Of a stretch of 64,000 nt of DNA, positions 54,733 to 64,000 are shown in pieces; positions within the stretch are counted from its first letter, which is position 1; each line of letters starts with the position of its first letter. The DNA is taken from positions 53,741 through 117,740 of the forward strand of contig JANQSF010000033.1 of the NCBI GenBank assembly GCA_028284155.1. Reading direction: 5' to 3'. The DNA comes from Phycisphaeraceae bacterium (GTDB lineage: Bacteria > Planctomycetota > Phycisphaerae > Phycisphaerales > Phycisphaeraceae). Position numbers and translations under genes: made by a program. Under the pieces are notes generated by a model, which saw only the letters and a list, made by a program, of their open reading frames with translations, was not told where the DNA came from and ran no database searches.

Positions 54733-55417
54733 TGGCTGCATGGACCGACACTTGTTGGACCGAAACTACAGCTCTTTTTTTACGTACCTCTCAGCGCAGC
54801 AAAAAAAGAGAGGCGGTGCCCTGTCGGGCGGGCCTGCTCAAGCGCCGCAGCGGCTTGGCGCTGCGCTTAGACGAAACGGCTCCGCCGTGAAGACGACATG
54901 AGATGAGGGGTCTCGCCGTCGACCCCTCAAACTCCCCGACTCCCCCGCGGAAGGGTGGCCAATCATTGAGCGCCAGACGCGCGCCGCACCTTCCGGGGGG
55001 TGGCCGGGGTTTTTCCGGGGGCGGGGCTGGCCGCGGAGGGCCTCATTCCGGGGGCCGGCCGAGCCTTTGATGTGTGCGACAACCTGCTGGTCATCGAGGC
55101 CGAAACACCGCGATGCCCAAGCGCAAGTTCTGAGCCACTCTGGCGATTGAAGAGGCCCGCACGGCGAGTGCATCGCCTCCTTCTTCGACGCGATATCACC
55201 GTTGAGGTCGGAGATAGGGTTCGGTGGTCGTGCCTGTTGTCATCGCTCTCTTGTAGTGTCGCGCGTGAGAGTTGAGGGTCGTTATGGGCAGTTGAGCGTC
55301 GGCAGTTTTGGTGAATCTGTAATCCATCTCGCCAGCCTATACTTGCCGACTCAAAACCATCCCTAATCGCCCGCGCTTGGCCTGTATTGGCCGTGCCTCT
55401 TCGCCTTGTGACCCGCC
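54733..55417. other. Gene-free region between dus and alaS
   Basis: This stretch of 685 nt has G-runs (ccggggg repeated around 54990-55050), uneven composition and no intact gene. A 10-bp inverted repeat of CTCTTTTTTT (54772-54781) and its complement (54801-54810) lies near the dus end and could help termination. A TATACT box near 55338 may serve alaS. Short frames here could be remnants of a decayed gene, but no family is recognisable. Confidence 0.5.
54772..54810. terminator. Possible terminator-like inverted repeat after dus
   Basis: The arms ctcttttttt and aaaaaaagag are perfect complements with a 19-nt loop. The stem is A/T-rich, so it is not a classic intrinsic terminator, though it would give U-rich RNA early. 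Confidence 0.3.
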
Positions 55418-58216
55418 ATGCCGACCAGCAGTGAAATCCGTCAGCAGTTCATTGACTACTTCGTCGACAAGCACGCCCACACGTTCGTGCCGTCCAGCCC
55501 GGTCGTGCCGCACGACGACCCGACGCTGTTGTTTGCCAACGCGGGCATGAACCAGTTCAAGGACGTGTTCCTGGGCACGGGCGGTCGGCCTTACTCGCGG
55601 GCGGTGAACAGCCAGAAGTGCATCCGGGCCGGCGGCAAGCACAACGACCTCGAAGACGTCGGGCGCGACACGTATCACCACACGTTCTTCGAGATGCTGG
55701 GCAACTGGAGCTTTGGCGACTACTTCAAGAAAGAGGCAATCGACGCCGCGTGGGATTTGCTCGTCAATGTGTGGGGCCTGCCGAAGGACCGACTCTACGC
55801 GACGGTGTTCGAGGGCGACGAAGCCGACGGCGTGCCGGCCGACGAAGAGGCTGAGTCGATGTGGAAGCAGTACCTGCCGGCTGAACGCATCAGCCGATGG
55901 GGCAAGAAAGACAACTTCTGGGAGATGGGCGACACCGGCCCGTGCGGCCCGTGCAGCGAAATCCACATCGACATCAGCGAAGCGGGCGACTGCGGCCACT
56001 TGGTCAATCGCGACGACCCGCGCGTAATCGAAATCTGGAACCTCGTGTTCATCCAGTTTAATCGTGCGCCCGGCGGCGCACTCTCATCGCTGCCCAACAA
56101 GCACGTCGACACAGGCATGGGACTCGAACGCGTGTGCGCCGTCATCCAGGGCAAGTCGAGTAACTACGACACCGACCTGTGGACGCCGCTGTTCGACGCG
56201 ATCCGCGAAGTGTCCGGCGCACGACCCTACGGCGGCGACCTGAACGATCCTGTCGATACGGCCTACCGCATTCTGGCCGATCACATCCGCACGCTCACGT
56301 TTGCGATCACCGACGGCTCGATGCCGAGCAATGAGGGGCGTGGGTACGTCTTGCGCCGCATCCTGCGCCGGGCCGTGCGACACGGGCGACAGACGTTTGG
56401 TATCGGTGAGCCGTTCCTGTGCAAGTTGGTCGACCGTGTGGTCGAGCACATGGGCGGGGCGTTTCCGGAGTTGAAGGAAAACACTGAACGCGTGGCAGGC
56501 GTGTTGCGCGAGGAAGAAGAGTTGTTTGGTCGGACGCTTGACCGCGGCATCGCTCTGTTTGAAGACGCTTGCGGCTCAGCGCAGAACAGTCAGATTGCTG
56601 GTGACAGCGCTTTTGAGCTTTACGCTACTTACGGCTTCCCATTGGACCTGACGCAGGTGATGGCCGAGGAACGCGGGATGACCGTTGACATCGCAGGCTT
56701 TGAGTCCGCGATGGAAGCACACAAAGACATCTCGCGCGGCGCGGGGTCAGACGCCGACGCACGCGCATCGCTCGGCATGATCGTGCAGCGCGGGTCGTTG
56801 CCGGCTACTGAATTCACCGGCTACGACGGTGTCGAAGTGACGGGCGACAGCGCTTTGCACGTATTCAAAATCGCAGGTCACGAGTACGCGCCGACGGAAG
56901 CCGTCGAGCAGGGCGATCACGCAGCGCTGGTCGTGGACCGGACGCCGTTCTACGCTGAGGCCGGTGGCCAGGTCGGTGACGTCGGGTTTATCGAAACGCC
57001 GAACGGTGGCGTGTTCGAGGTCGATGACACGGTCAGGGTCGGCGACGTCTGGTTTCACCTCGGCAAGGTCGAGGCCGGCGAGTTCGTTGCGTCGAACGGC
57101 AGCGAAAAGCAGCCGATCACGTTGCGCGTCGACACCTCACGCCGCGCCGCCATCATGGCCAACCACACGGCTACGCACATCATGAACCACAAGATGCGGG
57201 CCGTGCTCGGCGAGCATGTGCAGCAGCGCGGGTCGTTGGTCGACGAGCAGAAGACGCGGTTCGACCTGTCGCACGACCACGCGATCACCGTGGACGAACT
57301 CGACCAGATCGAGCAGATGGTGAATCACGACATCGCGGCCGACCTGCCGGTGTACGCCGACTATGCGAAGCAGGAAGACGCGCTGAAGATCAACGGCCTG
57401 CGTGCGGTGTTTGGCGAGAAGTACCCGCCCACGGTGCGCGTTGTCTCGATTGGCGTGCCCCCCGACGAGTTACTGAAGGAGCCGGACAACGCCAATTGGC
57501 CGAACTACTCGATCGAGTTTTGTGGCGGGACGCACCTGCCCAAGACGGGCGACGCCGAGGGGTTTGTGTTTGTCGCCGAGGAAGCGGTGAGCAAGGGCGT
57601 GCGTCGAGTGACGGCGCAGACGGGCAAGACCGCGCACAAAACACAGGCGATGGGAGACCGGCTGCTGGCCAGGGCTGAGGCGCTCAAGCAGCAGTCGGGC
57701 GACGACCTCGCGAAGGGCTTGCACGACCTGCAACAGGAGGTTGACAGTCAGACGCTGCCGATCGTGGCCAAGGCGAATCTGCGCGACGCGGTGGCCGAGT
57801 TGCAGCAGGTCGTCAAGGCGCAGGAGAAGGAGGCGGCCAAGGCCGCGGCGGGCAACGTCGTCGAGACGGCCCGCGCGATCGCGGACGCGCAGAGCGGGGC
57901 GGTCATCGTCGCGGCCGTCGACGGGGCGGACGGCAAGACGTTGCGTGACGCGATGGACGTGATCAAGAAGAAGCACCCCGAGTCGGCGTTGTTGCTGGGT
58001 GCGGTGACGGGCGACAAGTGCGCGTTCCTGGCGGCGGTGCCCAAGCCGATGATCGGCCAGGGTCTCAAGGCCGGCGACTGGGTCAAAGCCGTGGCGCAGG
58101 CCGCGGGCGGCGGCGGGGGCGGTCGGCCGGACATGGCGCAGGCCGGCGGGAAAGACGCGTCGAAGTTCGACGAGGCGCTCGATGTTGGGCGTGCTTTTGC
58201 GGCGGCGCGCGTCTAG
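55418..58216 (+). CDS. alaS: Alanine-tRNA ligase
   Basis: The 932-residue enzyme attaches alanine to tRNA-Ala. The class II catalytic core opens 'EIRQQFIDYFVDKHAHTFVPSSPVVP' and 'DDPTLLFANAGMNQFKDVF'; the tRNA-binding part follows. The editing domain has the zinc motif HTATHIMNH (near residue 585) and CGGTHL (near 705). The C-Ala domain ends in a glycine-rich patch 'GGGGGGRPDMAQAGGKD'. Length is slightly above the usual 875. ATG at 55418 lacks a strong ribosome site. Confidence 0.96.
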   Translation: MPTSSEIRQQFIDYFVDKHAHTFVPSSPVVPHDDPTLLFANAGMNQFKDVFLGTGGRPYSRAVNSQKCIRAGGKHNDLEDVGRDTYHHTFFEMLGNWSFGDYFKKEAIDAAWDLLVNVWGLPKDRLYATVFEGDEADGVPADEEAESMWKQYLPAERISRWGKKDNFWEMGDTGPCGPCSEIHIDISEAGDCGHLVNRDDPRVIEIWNLVFIQFNRAPGGALSSLPNKHVDTGMGLERVCAVIQGKSSNYDTDLWTPLFDAIREVSGARPYGGDLNDPVDTAYRILADHIRTLTFAITDGSMPSNEGRGYVLRRILRRAVRHGRQTFGIGEPFLCKLVDRVVEHMGGAFPELKENTERVAGVLREEEELFGRTLDRGIALFEDACGSAQNSQIAGDSAFELYATYGFPLDLTQVMAEERGMTVDIAGFESAMEAHKDISRGAGSDADARASLGMIVQRGSLPATEFTGYDGVEVTGDSALHVFKIAGHEYAPTEAVEQGDHAALVVDRTPFYAEAGGQVGDVGFIETPNGGVFEVDDTVRVGDVWFHLGKVEAGEFVASNGSEKQPITLRVDTSRRAAIMANHTATHIMNHKMRAVLGEHVQQRGSLVDEQKTRFDLSHDHAITVDELDQIEQMVNHDIAADLPVYADYAKQEDALKINGLRAVFGEKYPPTVRVVSIGVPPDELLKEPDNANWPNYSIEFCGGTHLPKTGDAEGFVFVAEEAVSKGVRRVTAQTGKTAHKTQAMGDRLLARAEALKQQSGDDLAKGLHDLQQEVDSQTLPIVAKANLRDAVAELQQVVKAQEKEAAKAAAGNVVETARAIADAQSGAVIVAAVDGADGKTLRDAMDVIKKKHPESALLLGAVTGDKCAFLAAVPKPMIGQGLKAGDWVKAVAQAAGGGGGGRPDMAQAGGKDASKFDEALDVGRAFAAARV

Positions 58217-58326
58217 TTCCGCATCCACCAATTCCACCATCGAGCTAAACGATTGGCTGGCGCACCGCGTGGTGTGCTACGCTTTCGGCCCACGCAATCC
58301 AAGCACCCCGGTTCAAGAACGCATCC

Positions 58327-59589
58327 ATGGCACGGATCAACGACCACTACCTGAAGCTCAAGGCCGGCTACCTGTTCCCCGAGATCGGGCGGCGCGTCAG
58401 CGCGTTCGGCGAGGCCAACGCGTCGGCGTGCAAGGACAAGCCGATCATCAAGCTCGGCATCGGCGACGTGACGGAGCCGCTGCCCGAGGCGATCCGCATC
58501 GCGATGCACAAGGCCGTGGACGACATGGGCAACCGCGACTCGTTCCACGGCTACGGGCCGGAGCAGGGCTACGCCTGGCTGCGCGAGGCGATCGTCGAGA
58601 ACGACTACCGGTCGCGCGGTTGCGACATCGCGGCCGACGAGGTGTTCGTGTCCGACGGCAGCAAGTGTGACTCGGGCAACTTCCTGGACATCCTCGCGGC
58701 GGGCGGCGGGTCGTCGGGGGGAAACACGATCGCCGTGTGCGACCCGGTCTATCCCGTCTATGTCGATACGAACGTGATGGTCGGCAACACGGGCGGGGCG
58801 AACGACGCGGGCGAGTACGCGGGGCTGGTCTACCTGCCGGTGACGGCCGAGAACAACTTCACGCCGCCGCTGCCGGAGGGCAAGGTCGATGTGATCTACC
58901 TGTGCTCGCCGAACAACCCGACCGGCGCGGTAATGACCAAGGCCGACCTGGCCAAGTGGGTCGAGTACGCGAAGGCAAACGATGCGCTGATCCTGTACGA
59001 CGCGGCGTACCACGCGTTCATCACGGAGAACGACTTGCCGCGATCGATCTACGAGATCGAGGGCGCGCGCGACGTGGCCGTCGAGTTCCGGTCGTTCAGC
59101 AAGAATGCGGGGTTCACCGGCACGCGGTGCGCGTTCACCGTCGTGCCCAAGTCGGTGACTGCGAAGTCGGCTGACGGGTCTGACGTCGACCTGCACCGTC
59201 TTTGGAACCGGCGTCAATCGACGAAGTTCAACGGCGTGTCGTACATCGTGCAGCGTGGCGCGGAGGCGGCGTACAGCGAGGAAGGCAAGCGGCAGATCGC
59301 CGACCTGATCGCGTTCTATATGGCCAACGCGCGCATCGTGCTCGACACGGTGGCTGGGCTGGGCATGCAGGCGTTCGGCGGCGTGAACGCGCCGTACATC
59401 TGGCTCAAGACGCCGGACGGTCTGGACTCGTGGGGCTTCTTTGACAAGTTGCTGGGCGAGTGCCACGTCGTCGGCACGCCCGGCAGTGGTTTCGGCGCGG
59501 CAGGTGAGGGCTACTTTCGAATCAGCGCGTTCAACAGCAGAGAGAACGTCGAGGAAGCGATGGGGCGGGTCAAGGCGTCGTTGAAGTGA
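58327..59589 (+). CDS. dapL: LL-diaminopimelate aminotransferase
   Basis: The 420-residue PLP enzyme converts tetrahydrodipicolinate directly to LL-diaminopimelate in lysine/peptidoglycan synthesis. The family opening '[20 protein letters not shown]', '[11 protein letters not shown]', '[17 protein letters not shown]', '[10 protein letters not shown]' and the PLP lysine K259 in '[15 protein letters not shown]' are all present. This one-step route is typical of chlamydiae, planctomycetes, cyanobacteria and plants. Start ATG as in the family. Confidence 0.96.
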   Translation: MARINDHYLKLKAGYLFPEIGRRVSAFGEANASACKDKPIIKLGIGDVTEPLPEAIRIAMHKAVDDMGNRDSFHGYGPEQGYAWLREAIVENDYRSRGCDIAADEVFVSDGSKCDSGNFLDILAAGGGSSGGNTIAVCDPVYPVYVDTNVMVGNTGGANDAGEYAGLVYLPVTAENNFTPPLPEGKVDVIYLCSPNNPTGAVMTKADLAKWVEYAKANDALILYDAAYHAFITENDLPRSIYEIEGARDVAVEFRSFSKNAGFTGTRCAFTVVPKSVTAKSADGSDVDLHRLWNRRQSTKFNGVSYIVQRGAEAAYSEEGKRQIADLIAFYMANARIVLDTVAGLGMQAFGGVNAPYIWLKTPDGLDSWGFFDKLLGECHVVGTPGSGFGAAGEGYFRISAFNSRENVEEAMGRVKASLK

Positions 59590-59740
59590 GTCGAAGGTCG
59601 AAATTCAAATGTCGAAAGAATGACGAATGTCGAAGCCTGAATGACGAAGGGGTTGGACGCGATCGGTTAAGCTCACTCGGCATTCGTGCTTCGTCATTGT
59701 TTCGTCATTTGACTTTCCTCATTCGACATTTCCGCCCGTC
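59590..59740. repeat. Palindromic spacer of GAATGACGAA words (dapL-MFS)
   Basis: Arms about 59595-59650 (caaatgtcgaaagaatgacg..) and 59680-59731 (..cgtcatttgactttcctcatt) are imperfect reverse complements made of atgacgaa/atgtcgaa words. The spacer begins at the dapL stop and ends 9 nt before the transporter start. Confidence 0.6.
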
Positions 59741-60994
59741 ATGTTCACCGCCCTGCGTCATCCCGCGTTCGCCGCGCTCTGGGTGGGGACGTTTGCGAGC
59801 AACCTGGGCGGGTGGATGCACAACTTCGCCAGCCGGTGGATCATCTACGACATCACGGGCGACGCGTGGATGCTGGGGCTGGATGCGCTGCTGTCCGGGC
59901 TGACGACGGCTGTGCTGTTGCCGTGGGGCGGCGTGTTGGCGGACCGGGTGAGCCGACGGACGATCCTGATCACGGGCAACGTCGTGGCGGCAGCGAGTGT
60001 GGCGACGCTGAGTGTCGCGGCGGCGGCGGACGTATTGCAACCGACGCACATCCTGGCGGTGTCGCTGGTCAACGGTGTGGTCAACGCGATGCTCGTGCCG
60101 GCCAATCAGGCGTTGCTGCCGAGCGTGGTCGGGAAGGAACACCTGTCGAACGCGATCGCGCTCAACTCGTTACAGTTCAACGTCGCGCGCGTCATCGGGC
60201 CGTTGCTCGCGCTGACGGCGTACTGGCTGGGCACGGCCTGGTGTTTCGGCCTGAACGCGGTGAGTTTCCTGGTGCTCGCCGTCGTGCTGGTCTTCATCCC
60301 GTTGCCGAAGCCGGCGCACAAATTGAAGGAGCCGCCGCTGCGCTCGTTGGCGACGGGTTTGCGCACCGTCGGGTCGCGTGGCGACCTGCGCGGGATCCTC
60401 GTTTTGGTCGTCCTAGCAGCCATGTGCAGTGCGCCGGTAATCAGCATGTTGCCCGCGTATGTCCGGGCCGTGCTGCGCACGGACGTGGCCGTGTTCGCCG
60501 ACCTGCAGGCGGCGTTCGGCGTCGGCTCGGTGGTCGGCGCGGTGTGGCTGACGTGGCGCGCCAAGCGGCAGGAGCACGGCCCGTGGCGGACAGCCGTGCT
60601 GTTGGCCGTGCTGGGCGTGTGCGAGATCGGCCTGGCGTTTGTCGGTCGTTACGTGTTGGCCGGCGTGTTGATCGCAGTCAGCGCGGCCATGTTGATCGGC
60701 ACGATGGTGCAACTGGGCGCCGCCAACCAGCACGCCGTGAGCGATGACGTGCGCGGCCGGGTGATGAGCCTGCAAAGCCTCGGCTTCCGTGGCGGGCAGG
60801 CGTTGGGCAGTTTCGCCGCGGGTTGGCTGATCGCCGCGGTGGGCGTGCAGTGGATGTTTGCGACCTATGGCGGCACGTTAGTTGTTGGCGTGCTTCTGCT
60901 TGTTGCGGTCGTGCATGCGCGCGGCGTCACATATCGCACGATGGGTGTCGAGGACGCGGGCGACGTGGCGGCACCAGCGGAAAGAGACGGATGA
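59741..60994 (+). CDS. MFS transporter (EntS/MFS_3-type)
   Basis: The 417-residue protein has about 12 membrane helices. The opening 'LRHPAFAALWVGTFASNLGGWM' is typical of the enterobactin-exporter-like MFS_3 group, with the loop motif 'WGGVLADRVSRRTILI' between helices 2 and 3 and its echo after helix 8. A central loop rich in Lys/Pro divides the halves. Such proteins export siderophores or drugs, or have unknown substrates; nothing nearby identifies the cargo. Confidence 0.85.
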   Translation: MFTALRHPAFAALWVGTFASNLGGWMHNFASRWIIYDITGDAWMLGLDALLSGLTTAVLLPWGGVLADRVSRRTILITGNVVAAASVATLSVAAAADVLQPTHILAVSLVNGVVNAMLVPANQALLPSVVGKEHLSNAIALNSLQFNVARVIGPLLALTAYWLGTAWCFGLNAVSFLVLAVVLVFIPLPKPAHKLKEPPLRSLATGLRTVGSRGDLRGILVLVVLAAMCSAPVISMLPAYVRAVLRTDVAVFADLQAAFGVGSVVGAVWLTWRAKRQEHGPWRTAVLLAVLGVCEIGLAFVGRYVLAGVLIAVSAAMLIGTMVQLGAANQHAVSDDVRGRVMSLQSLGFRGGQALGSFAAGWLIAAVGVQWMFATYGGTLVVGVLLLVAVVHARGVTYRTMGVEDAGDVAAPAERDG

Positions 60995-61137
60995 CGGGTC
61001 GATCATGGCCTCCAGAAAAGCGCCGTGCGGCAAATCAGATGTGTCGGTCAGACATGACTGAGTCGGGTCGGGGCGCGAAGACGTGATATCTGCGGCGAGA
61101 GGGATGAGCTTATGCGGCGTGCGTTGCTGAATTTGAT

Positions 61138-61605
61138 ATGCTGGGGCCGACACGGCGGCATTTGGAGAATGTCGCAATCCGACCAAGGGATGTTGACTTG
61201 CCACTCTACTTTGATCTGAACGAGGGCGTCGGAGTTTTCCGAACGGTTGGCGACGTCGAGTTTGAAGAAGGGCTGCGGGTTCTCGAAGCGGGGTTGGAGG
61301 CCATTCGGTCGGCGGACGGCCGAAACCTGGTGCTGTTTGATATCCGCCAGAGCACGGAGAACCGGACCCACGACGAGCTGCGCGGGATCGCCGGGGTGAC
61401 GCAGCATCAACTCGGCAAGGGGCAGTTGGCGCTGGTGGTCGGGTCCGAACTCTACTACGGGCTAAGCCGGGTGTTCGCCGCGTACGCGGAACGGGACGGG
61501 CTGATGGCCGAGGTCTTTCTCGACATGGACGCGGCCTTGCAGTGGCTGAGATTCGGTGTCGCCTCTGAGTCGACCGGCGACGCCTCGAAGCACGAGCTCA
61601 CTTAG
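61138..61605 (+). CDS. STAS/SpoIIAA-like domain protein
   Basis: The frame encodes 155 residues; a later TTG at 61198 (LPLYFDLNEG) could be the true start because the first 20 residues look untypical. The core 'VGVFRTVGDVEFEEGLRVLEAGLEAI', 'NLVLFDIRQSTENRTHDELRG' and 'QLALVVGSELYYGLSRVFAAYAE' matches the alternating strand-helix fold of SpoIIAA/STAS-like proteins with an aspartate on the third strand. The role is unknown; such proteins can be anti-anti-sigma factors, but no phosphorylatable serine is obvious. Confidence 0.55.
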   Translation: MLGPTRRHLENVAIRPRDVDLPLYFDLNEGVGVFRTVGDVEFEEGLRVLEAGLEAIRSADGRNLVLFDIRQSTENRTHDELRGIAGVTQHQLGKGQLALVVGSELYYGLSRVFAAYAERDGLMAEVFLDMDAALQWLRFGVASESTGDASKHELT

Positions 61606-61716
61606 CGGGTGCAACCGTTGGCTGTGGAATCTCCTTGATTGAATGTGCGTGCTTTGTGTGCGCGCGAGCCGACAGTTATGTCGCCCGTTCTTGCGGCGGT
61701 TGCTGCATCGGCAAAT

Positions 61717-61746
61717 GAAAACCCCTGCCGTGTCACGGGCAGGGGA
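61717..61746 (-). terminator. Intrinsic terminator of the PEP-CTERM gene
   Basis: On the minus strand a 24-nt hairpin (cccctgcccgtg / acacggcagggg, positions 61722-61745) is followed by tttt. It lies about 28 nt after the stop codon. Confidence 0.8.
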
Positions 61747-61773
61747 TTAGGGTACGTGACGATGCTGGTGACC

Positions 61774-63132
61774 TTACGCCGCGCGACGCCGACGCATGGC
61801 CAGCACGCCCAAGCCCAGCAAAGCGAAGGACGCCGTGGCGGGCTCGGGGATGGTGTTGGGTGTCTGCCCAATGAAGCGCAGTTCGGCCAGGCCGACACGG
61901 TCGCCGCCGGCGCCGAAGCCGACCCAGTTGGTGTCGAAGGTGACCTGCACGGCGTTCGCGTCGATGGCTGCGCCCAGGCTGAGCGTGTGCCCGGGGCCCG
62001 CCGCCTGGGGGATTTCCAGCACGATGGGGTTGCCGTAGGAGAAGCCGCCGTCGGTCGAGAATTCAAGTGTGACCTGACGCGCCGCGTTGCCCGGCACGCT
62101 GTAGTTCCACGCCACCAGGTCGGTCAGGCTGTACACGTCGTCGAGGAAGAACTCAATGACGGGAACCGGGCCGCCGCCGGTGTAGTAGTCGGGGAAGAAC
62201 GCATCGGTCGTCCACTGCGCGCCGCTGTGATTCAGCGACATGTAGTTGTCGATCGTCGGCGGTTGGCTCAGTCCGCTGGCGTTGACCAGGTTCTGAACGG
62301 GGAAGCCGCCGAACTCCGAGCCTGCGACGAGGTTGAAATCGACCGGTGCGATCAACTGCGGGCCGACGGATTGATAGAGCAACTGCGAACCGGGCAGAGC
62401 ACCCAGCGAGACGCGGGGCTCATAGATTTGGCCGTTGAAGAAGTCGGCACCGAAGCCAAGCGGGTGTGAGCCGACGGCTACCGTTCGGTTGAGGCCGTCG
62501 CCAAACGTGCTGATCGTGACGTTGGAGACGGACGAGGTGGGGACATTGCTGTCATTGAAGAACGCGAAGTTGCCCGTGATCGTGCCACCGGCGACGGGCG
62601 CCGTGGGCGTGAATCGCACGGCCGCGTAATGCCACTCGCTCGCGGTGCCATCTGCCACGGCATAAAGCGGGTTCGCGCTGTTGTTGCGGTAACCGATGCT
62701 CGGGCCGCCTTGGCGCACGAGCTTTTCCGTGCCGGCATAGTCAATAATCGAATTAATGTTGCCGCCACCGGTCGGATTGGCCCACGCTTCGTAGACGAAG
62801 CCGCCGTTGGCTTCGATCGTCGTGTTGAGCAACTGCTGCGTCCCGGGCAGGTTGACGCCCGCGGAGCCGTTGAAGTCGAGCGACCGATTGCCCGAGCCGG
62901 CCGGCACGCCCAGCACGGGGACGTTCGTGCTCAAGGTGACGCTGCCGAACGCGACCGTGCCATTCGGGCTGCCCACGCCGGGCACCGTCCCGCCGGCGAC
63001 GGTCGCGGCGTCGGTGTCGTTCACGCTGTAGTGCAGCACATTGACGGCATGACTGGCTTGCGTTGCGCACAGGCCGACCGCCAAGGCACAGCAAAGAACC
63101 CACCAGCGCACGATCTGAATTCGGTTGCTCAC
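61774..63132 (-). CDS. PEP-CTERM sorted secreted protein with LamG-like domain
   Basis: The GTG at 63132 follows AGGAG by 7 nt; the longer frame to 63198 is rejected. The protein has 452 residues: signal peptide (WWVLCCALAVGLCATQASHA), a concanavalin/LamG-like domain (about 40-240, with 'SLDFNGSAGVNLPG' and 'GGFVYEAWANPTGG'), a second beta domain, and the C-terminal PEP-CTERM signal: IPEPAT, a hydrophobic helix, then MRRRRAA. Exosortase should cleave at this signal and anchor the protein to the cell surface. No exosortase is in the window. Confidence 0.88.
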   Translation of the reverse strand: MSNRIQIVRWWVLCCALAVGLCATQASHAVNVLHYSVNDTDAATVAGGTVPGVGSPNGTVAFGSVTLSTNVPVLGVPAGSGNRSLDFNGSAGVNLPGTQQLLNTTIEANGGFVYEAWANPTGGGNINSIIDYAGTEKLVRQGGPSIGYRNNSANPLYAVADGTASEWHYAAVRFTPTAPVAGGTITGNFAFFNDSNVPTSSVSNVTISTFGDGLNRTVAVGSHPLGFGADFFNGQIYEPRVSLGALPGSQLLYQSVGPQLIAPVDFNLVAGSEFGGFPVQNLVNASGLSQPPTIDNYMSLNHSGAQWTTDAFFPDYYTGGGPVPVIEFFLDDVYSLTDLVAWNYSVPGNAARQVTLEFSTDGGFSYGNPIVLEIPQAAGPGHTLSLGAAIDANAVQVTFDTNWVGFGAGGDRVGLAELRFIGQTPNTIPEPATASFALLGLGVLAMRRRRAA

Positions 63133-63778
63133 AATTCGTCTCCTGTTGACTTGGGCTTCGTTTGGGCCGGTGGAGGAAGGTTCTCGCTCCAGCGGCAATG
63201 ATCAACTCCGCAAAAAGTATACCACCAAGGAGCCCCGGCCAGAAGGAGGGCGCGTATTTCTTCCCGATTCCACTCTTTTCAGGTCGTTTTTCGCTCTTCG
63301 AGACACTTGGCGCGGTTTCCTCACCCCGACGTCCCTAATCCGGATACTGCCAGGTCAACGAGCAAAAAATGGCTTCATGCCGCTTGTCACGGCACAAACC
63401 AGACTGACAGGATGGGGGCAGGCCCCAGTTCAAACTGCGGCCGCCTTTTGCCCACACTCAGGACACGCGCCGCCTGAACCGAGCAGGGTCGTGTCCTCAG
63501 TTCACAAGTCCCCCTTTGTCGACGCGTGTCCGATGAATTCGACCACTCCAGCTCGACAACAACCAGTCGGGTTAATCCAACCCCAGGCTGGTCGTGGCAT
63601 AGCGGCAGGGTCAAATCGACGGACATGCCTACCTGTGGGTCGGGTAGCCTGGGTTGGGGAGGTGTTCGGGACGCGGTCGCAGAAGTAAAGTCAGGCCGTA
63701 TCCAGCCGATGTTGCTTAATGCAAAGATTGTTCTAAGCACTTGGCCTTGACATCTGCCAATCTTTCGGGAGCAATGAC
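63133..63778. other. Divergent intergenic region between the PEP-CTERM and HDOD genes
   Basis: About 645 nt without a supported gene. Small frames are arginine- or proline-rich and unlike proteins. It should contain promoters for both flanking genes; none is convincing by eye. Confidence 0.5.
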
Positions 63779-64000
63779 ATGTTAAATCCGGCGATCCAGC
63801 GGGTCCTCAAATCGTCCGATCTCCCCCGCCTGCCCGCGGTGGTTGCCCAACTGATCGACCTGCTGGGCAATCCCAAAGCTGAGGTCAAGGTGATTGCGGA
63901 CACGCTGTCCAAGGACGCCGATCTGACCGTCAACGTCTTGCGCATGGTGAATAGCAGCTACTACGGCCTGACCAATCGAGTGACGACAATCGAACAGGCC
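63779..64000 (+). CDS. HDOD domain protein (5' part, runs off the window)
   Basis: GGGAG lies 7 nt before the ATG. The 74 visible residues begin MLNPAIQRVLKSSDLPRLP and match the start of an HDOD domain: 'LPRLPAVVAQLIDLLGNP', 'ADTLSKDADLTVNVLRMVNSS' and 'YYGLTNRVTTIEQA'. HDOD proteins are HD-like signalling proteins without the metal site, often linked to cyclic-di-GMP or chemotaxis. The remainder lies to the right of the window. Confidence 0.85.
   Translation, partial: MLNPAIQRVLKSSDLPRLPAVVAQLIDLLGNPKAEVKVIADTLSKDADLTVNVLRMVNSSYYGLTNRVTTIEQA

Noticed and set aside
54838..55275. Possible transposase remnant between dus and alaS
   Set aside because: Short frames such as the one starting at 55000 show no transposase motif and no terminal repeats; described only as gene-free.
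63125..63688. 187-aa frame in the region before the HDOD gene
   Set aside because: It overlaps the ribosome site and start of the PEP-CTERM gene, has no recognisable domain and shows composition unlike neighbours.

Overview
The window is GC-rich, densely coded bacterial chromosome. Several features together suggest a planctomycete, probably of the Phycisphaerae: a PEP-CTERM sorted secreted protein, a zinc-ribbon Ser/Thr kinase with a malectin-like outer domain, a giant alpha-2-macroglobulin/TPR protein, LL-diaminopimelate aminotransferase (dapL), two-domain carbohydrate-binding proteins, many lipoproteins, and spacers filled with palindromic low-complexity words. This assignment is inference; there is no rRNA or other direct marker. 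I saw no tRNA, rRNA, CRISPR array, intact insertion sequence or prophage.

Layout. 1-7.4 kb: a degenerate glycosyltransferase, a membrane-anchored protein, two lipoproteins, PhoH ATPase and a secreted carbohydrate-binding protein. 7.5-13.4 kb: a TetR regulator divergent from pcm, an SMP-30/gluconolactonase-like protein, a MoeZ-type E1/rhodanese enzyme and the receptor-like kinase. 13.4-20.1 kb: a potassium-uptake block of two channel subunits (KtrB- and TrkH-type) and two gating subunits (one- and two-RCK), followed by a lone NuoI-like ferredoxin. 20.1-22.4 kb: a DUF4190/GspG-like protein and a FIST sensor protein.

22.7-34.9 kb holds the most unusual content: a minus-strand run of four very large genes. 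In transcription order they are a secreted vWA/PKD membrane protein, a 1114-residue tubulin/FtsZ-superfamily GTPase, an 802-residue protein with a central membrane hairpin between coiled coils, and a membrane-anchored P-loop/SF2-like ATPase. The last three are tightly coupled (16-nt gap, then 11-nt overlap). The set looks like a membrane-associated cytoskeletal or remodelling machine. Divergent from it, 35.5-43.9 kb encodes a 2793-residue alpha-2-macroglobulin/TPR protein ending at a clear intrinsic terminator.

43.9-64 kb returns to ordinary genes: a YjfB-like small protein, pgsA, an S1-type protein, a 3-methyladenine DNA glycosylase, a DUF1579 protein, an M16 peptidase, a 47-residue membrane protein, pgi with a lipoprotein, a Dus enzyme, alaS, dapL, an MFS transporter, a STAS/SpoIIAA-like protein, a PEP-CTERM protein with its terminator, and the start of an HDOD protein that runs off the window.

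A recurring pattern is worth attention. In five places (trkA-trkH, trkH-nuoI, vWA-tubulin, rpsA-pgsA, dapL-MFS) the spacer between co-directional genes is bracketed by an inverted repeat made of short degenerate words. One arm starts right after the upstream stop codon and the other ends at or near the downstream start. Separate hairpin repeats lie in other intergenic regions.
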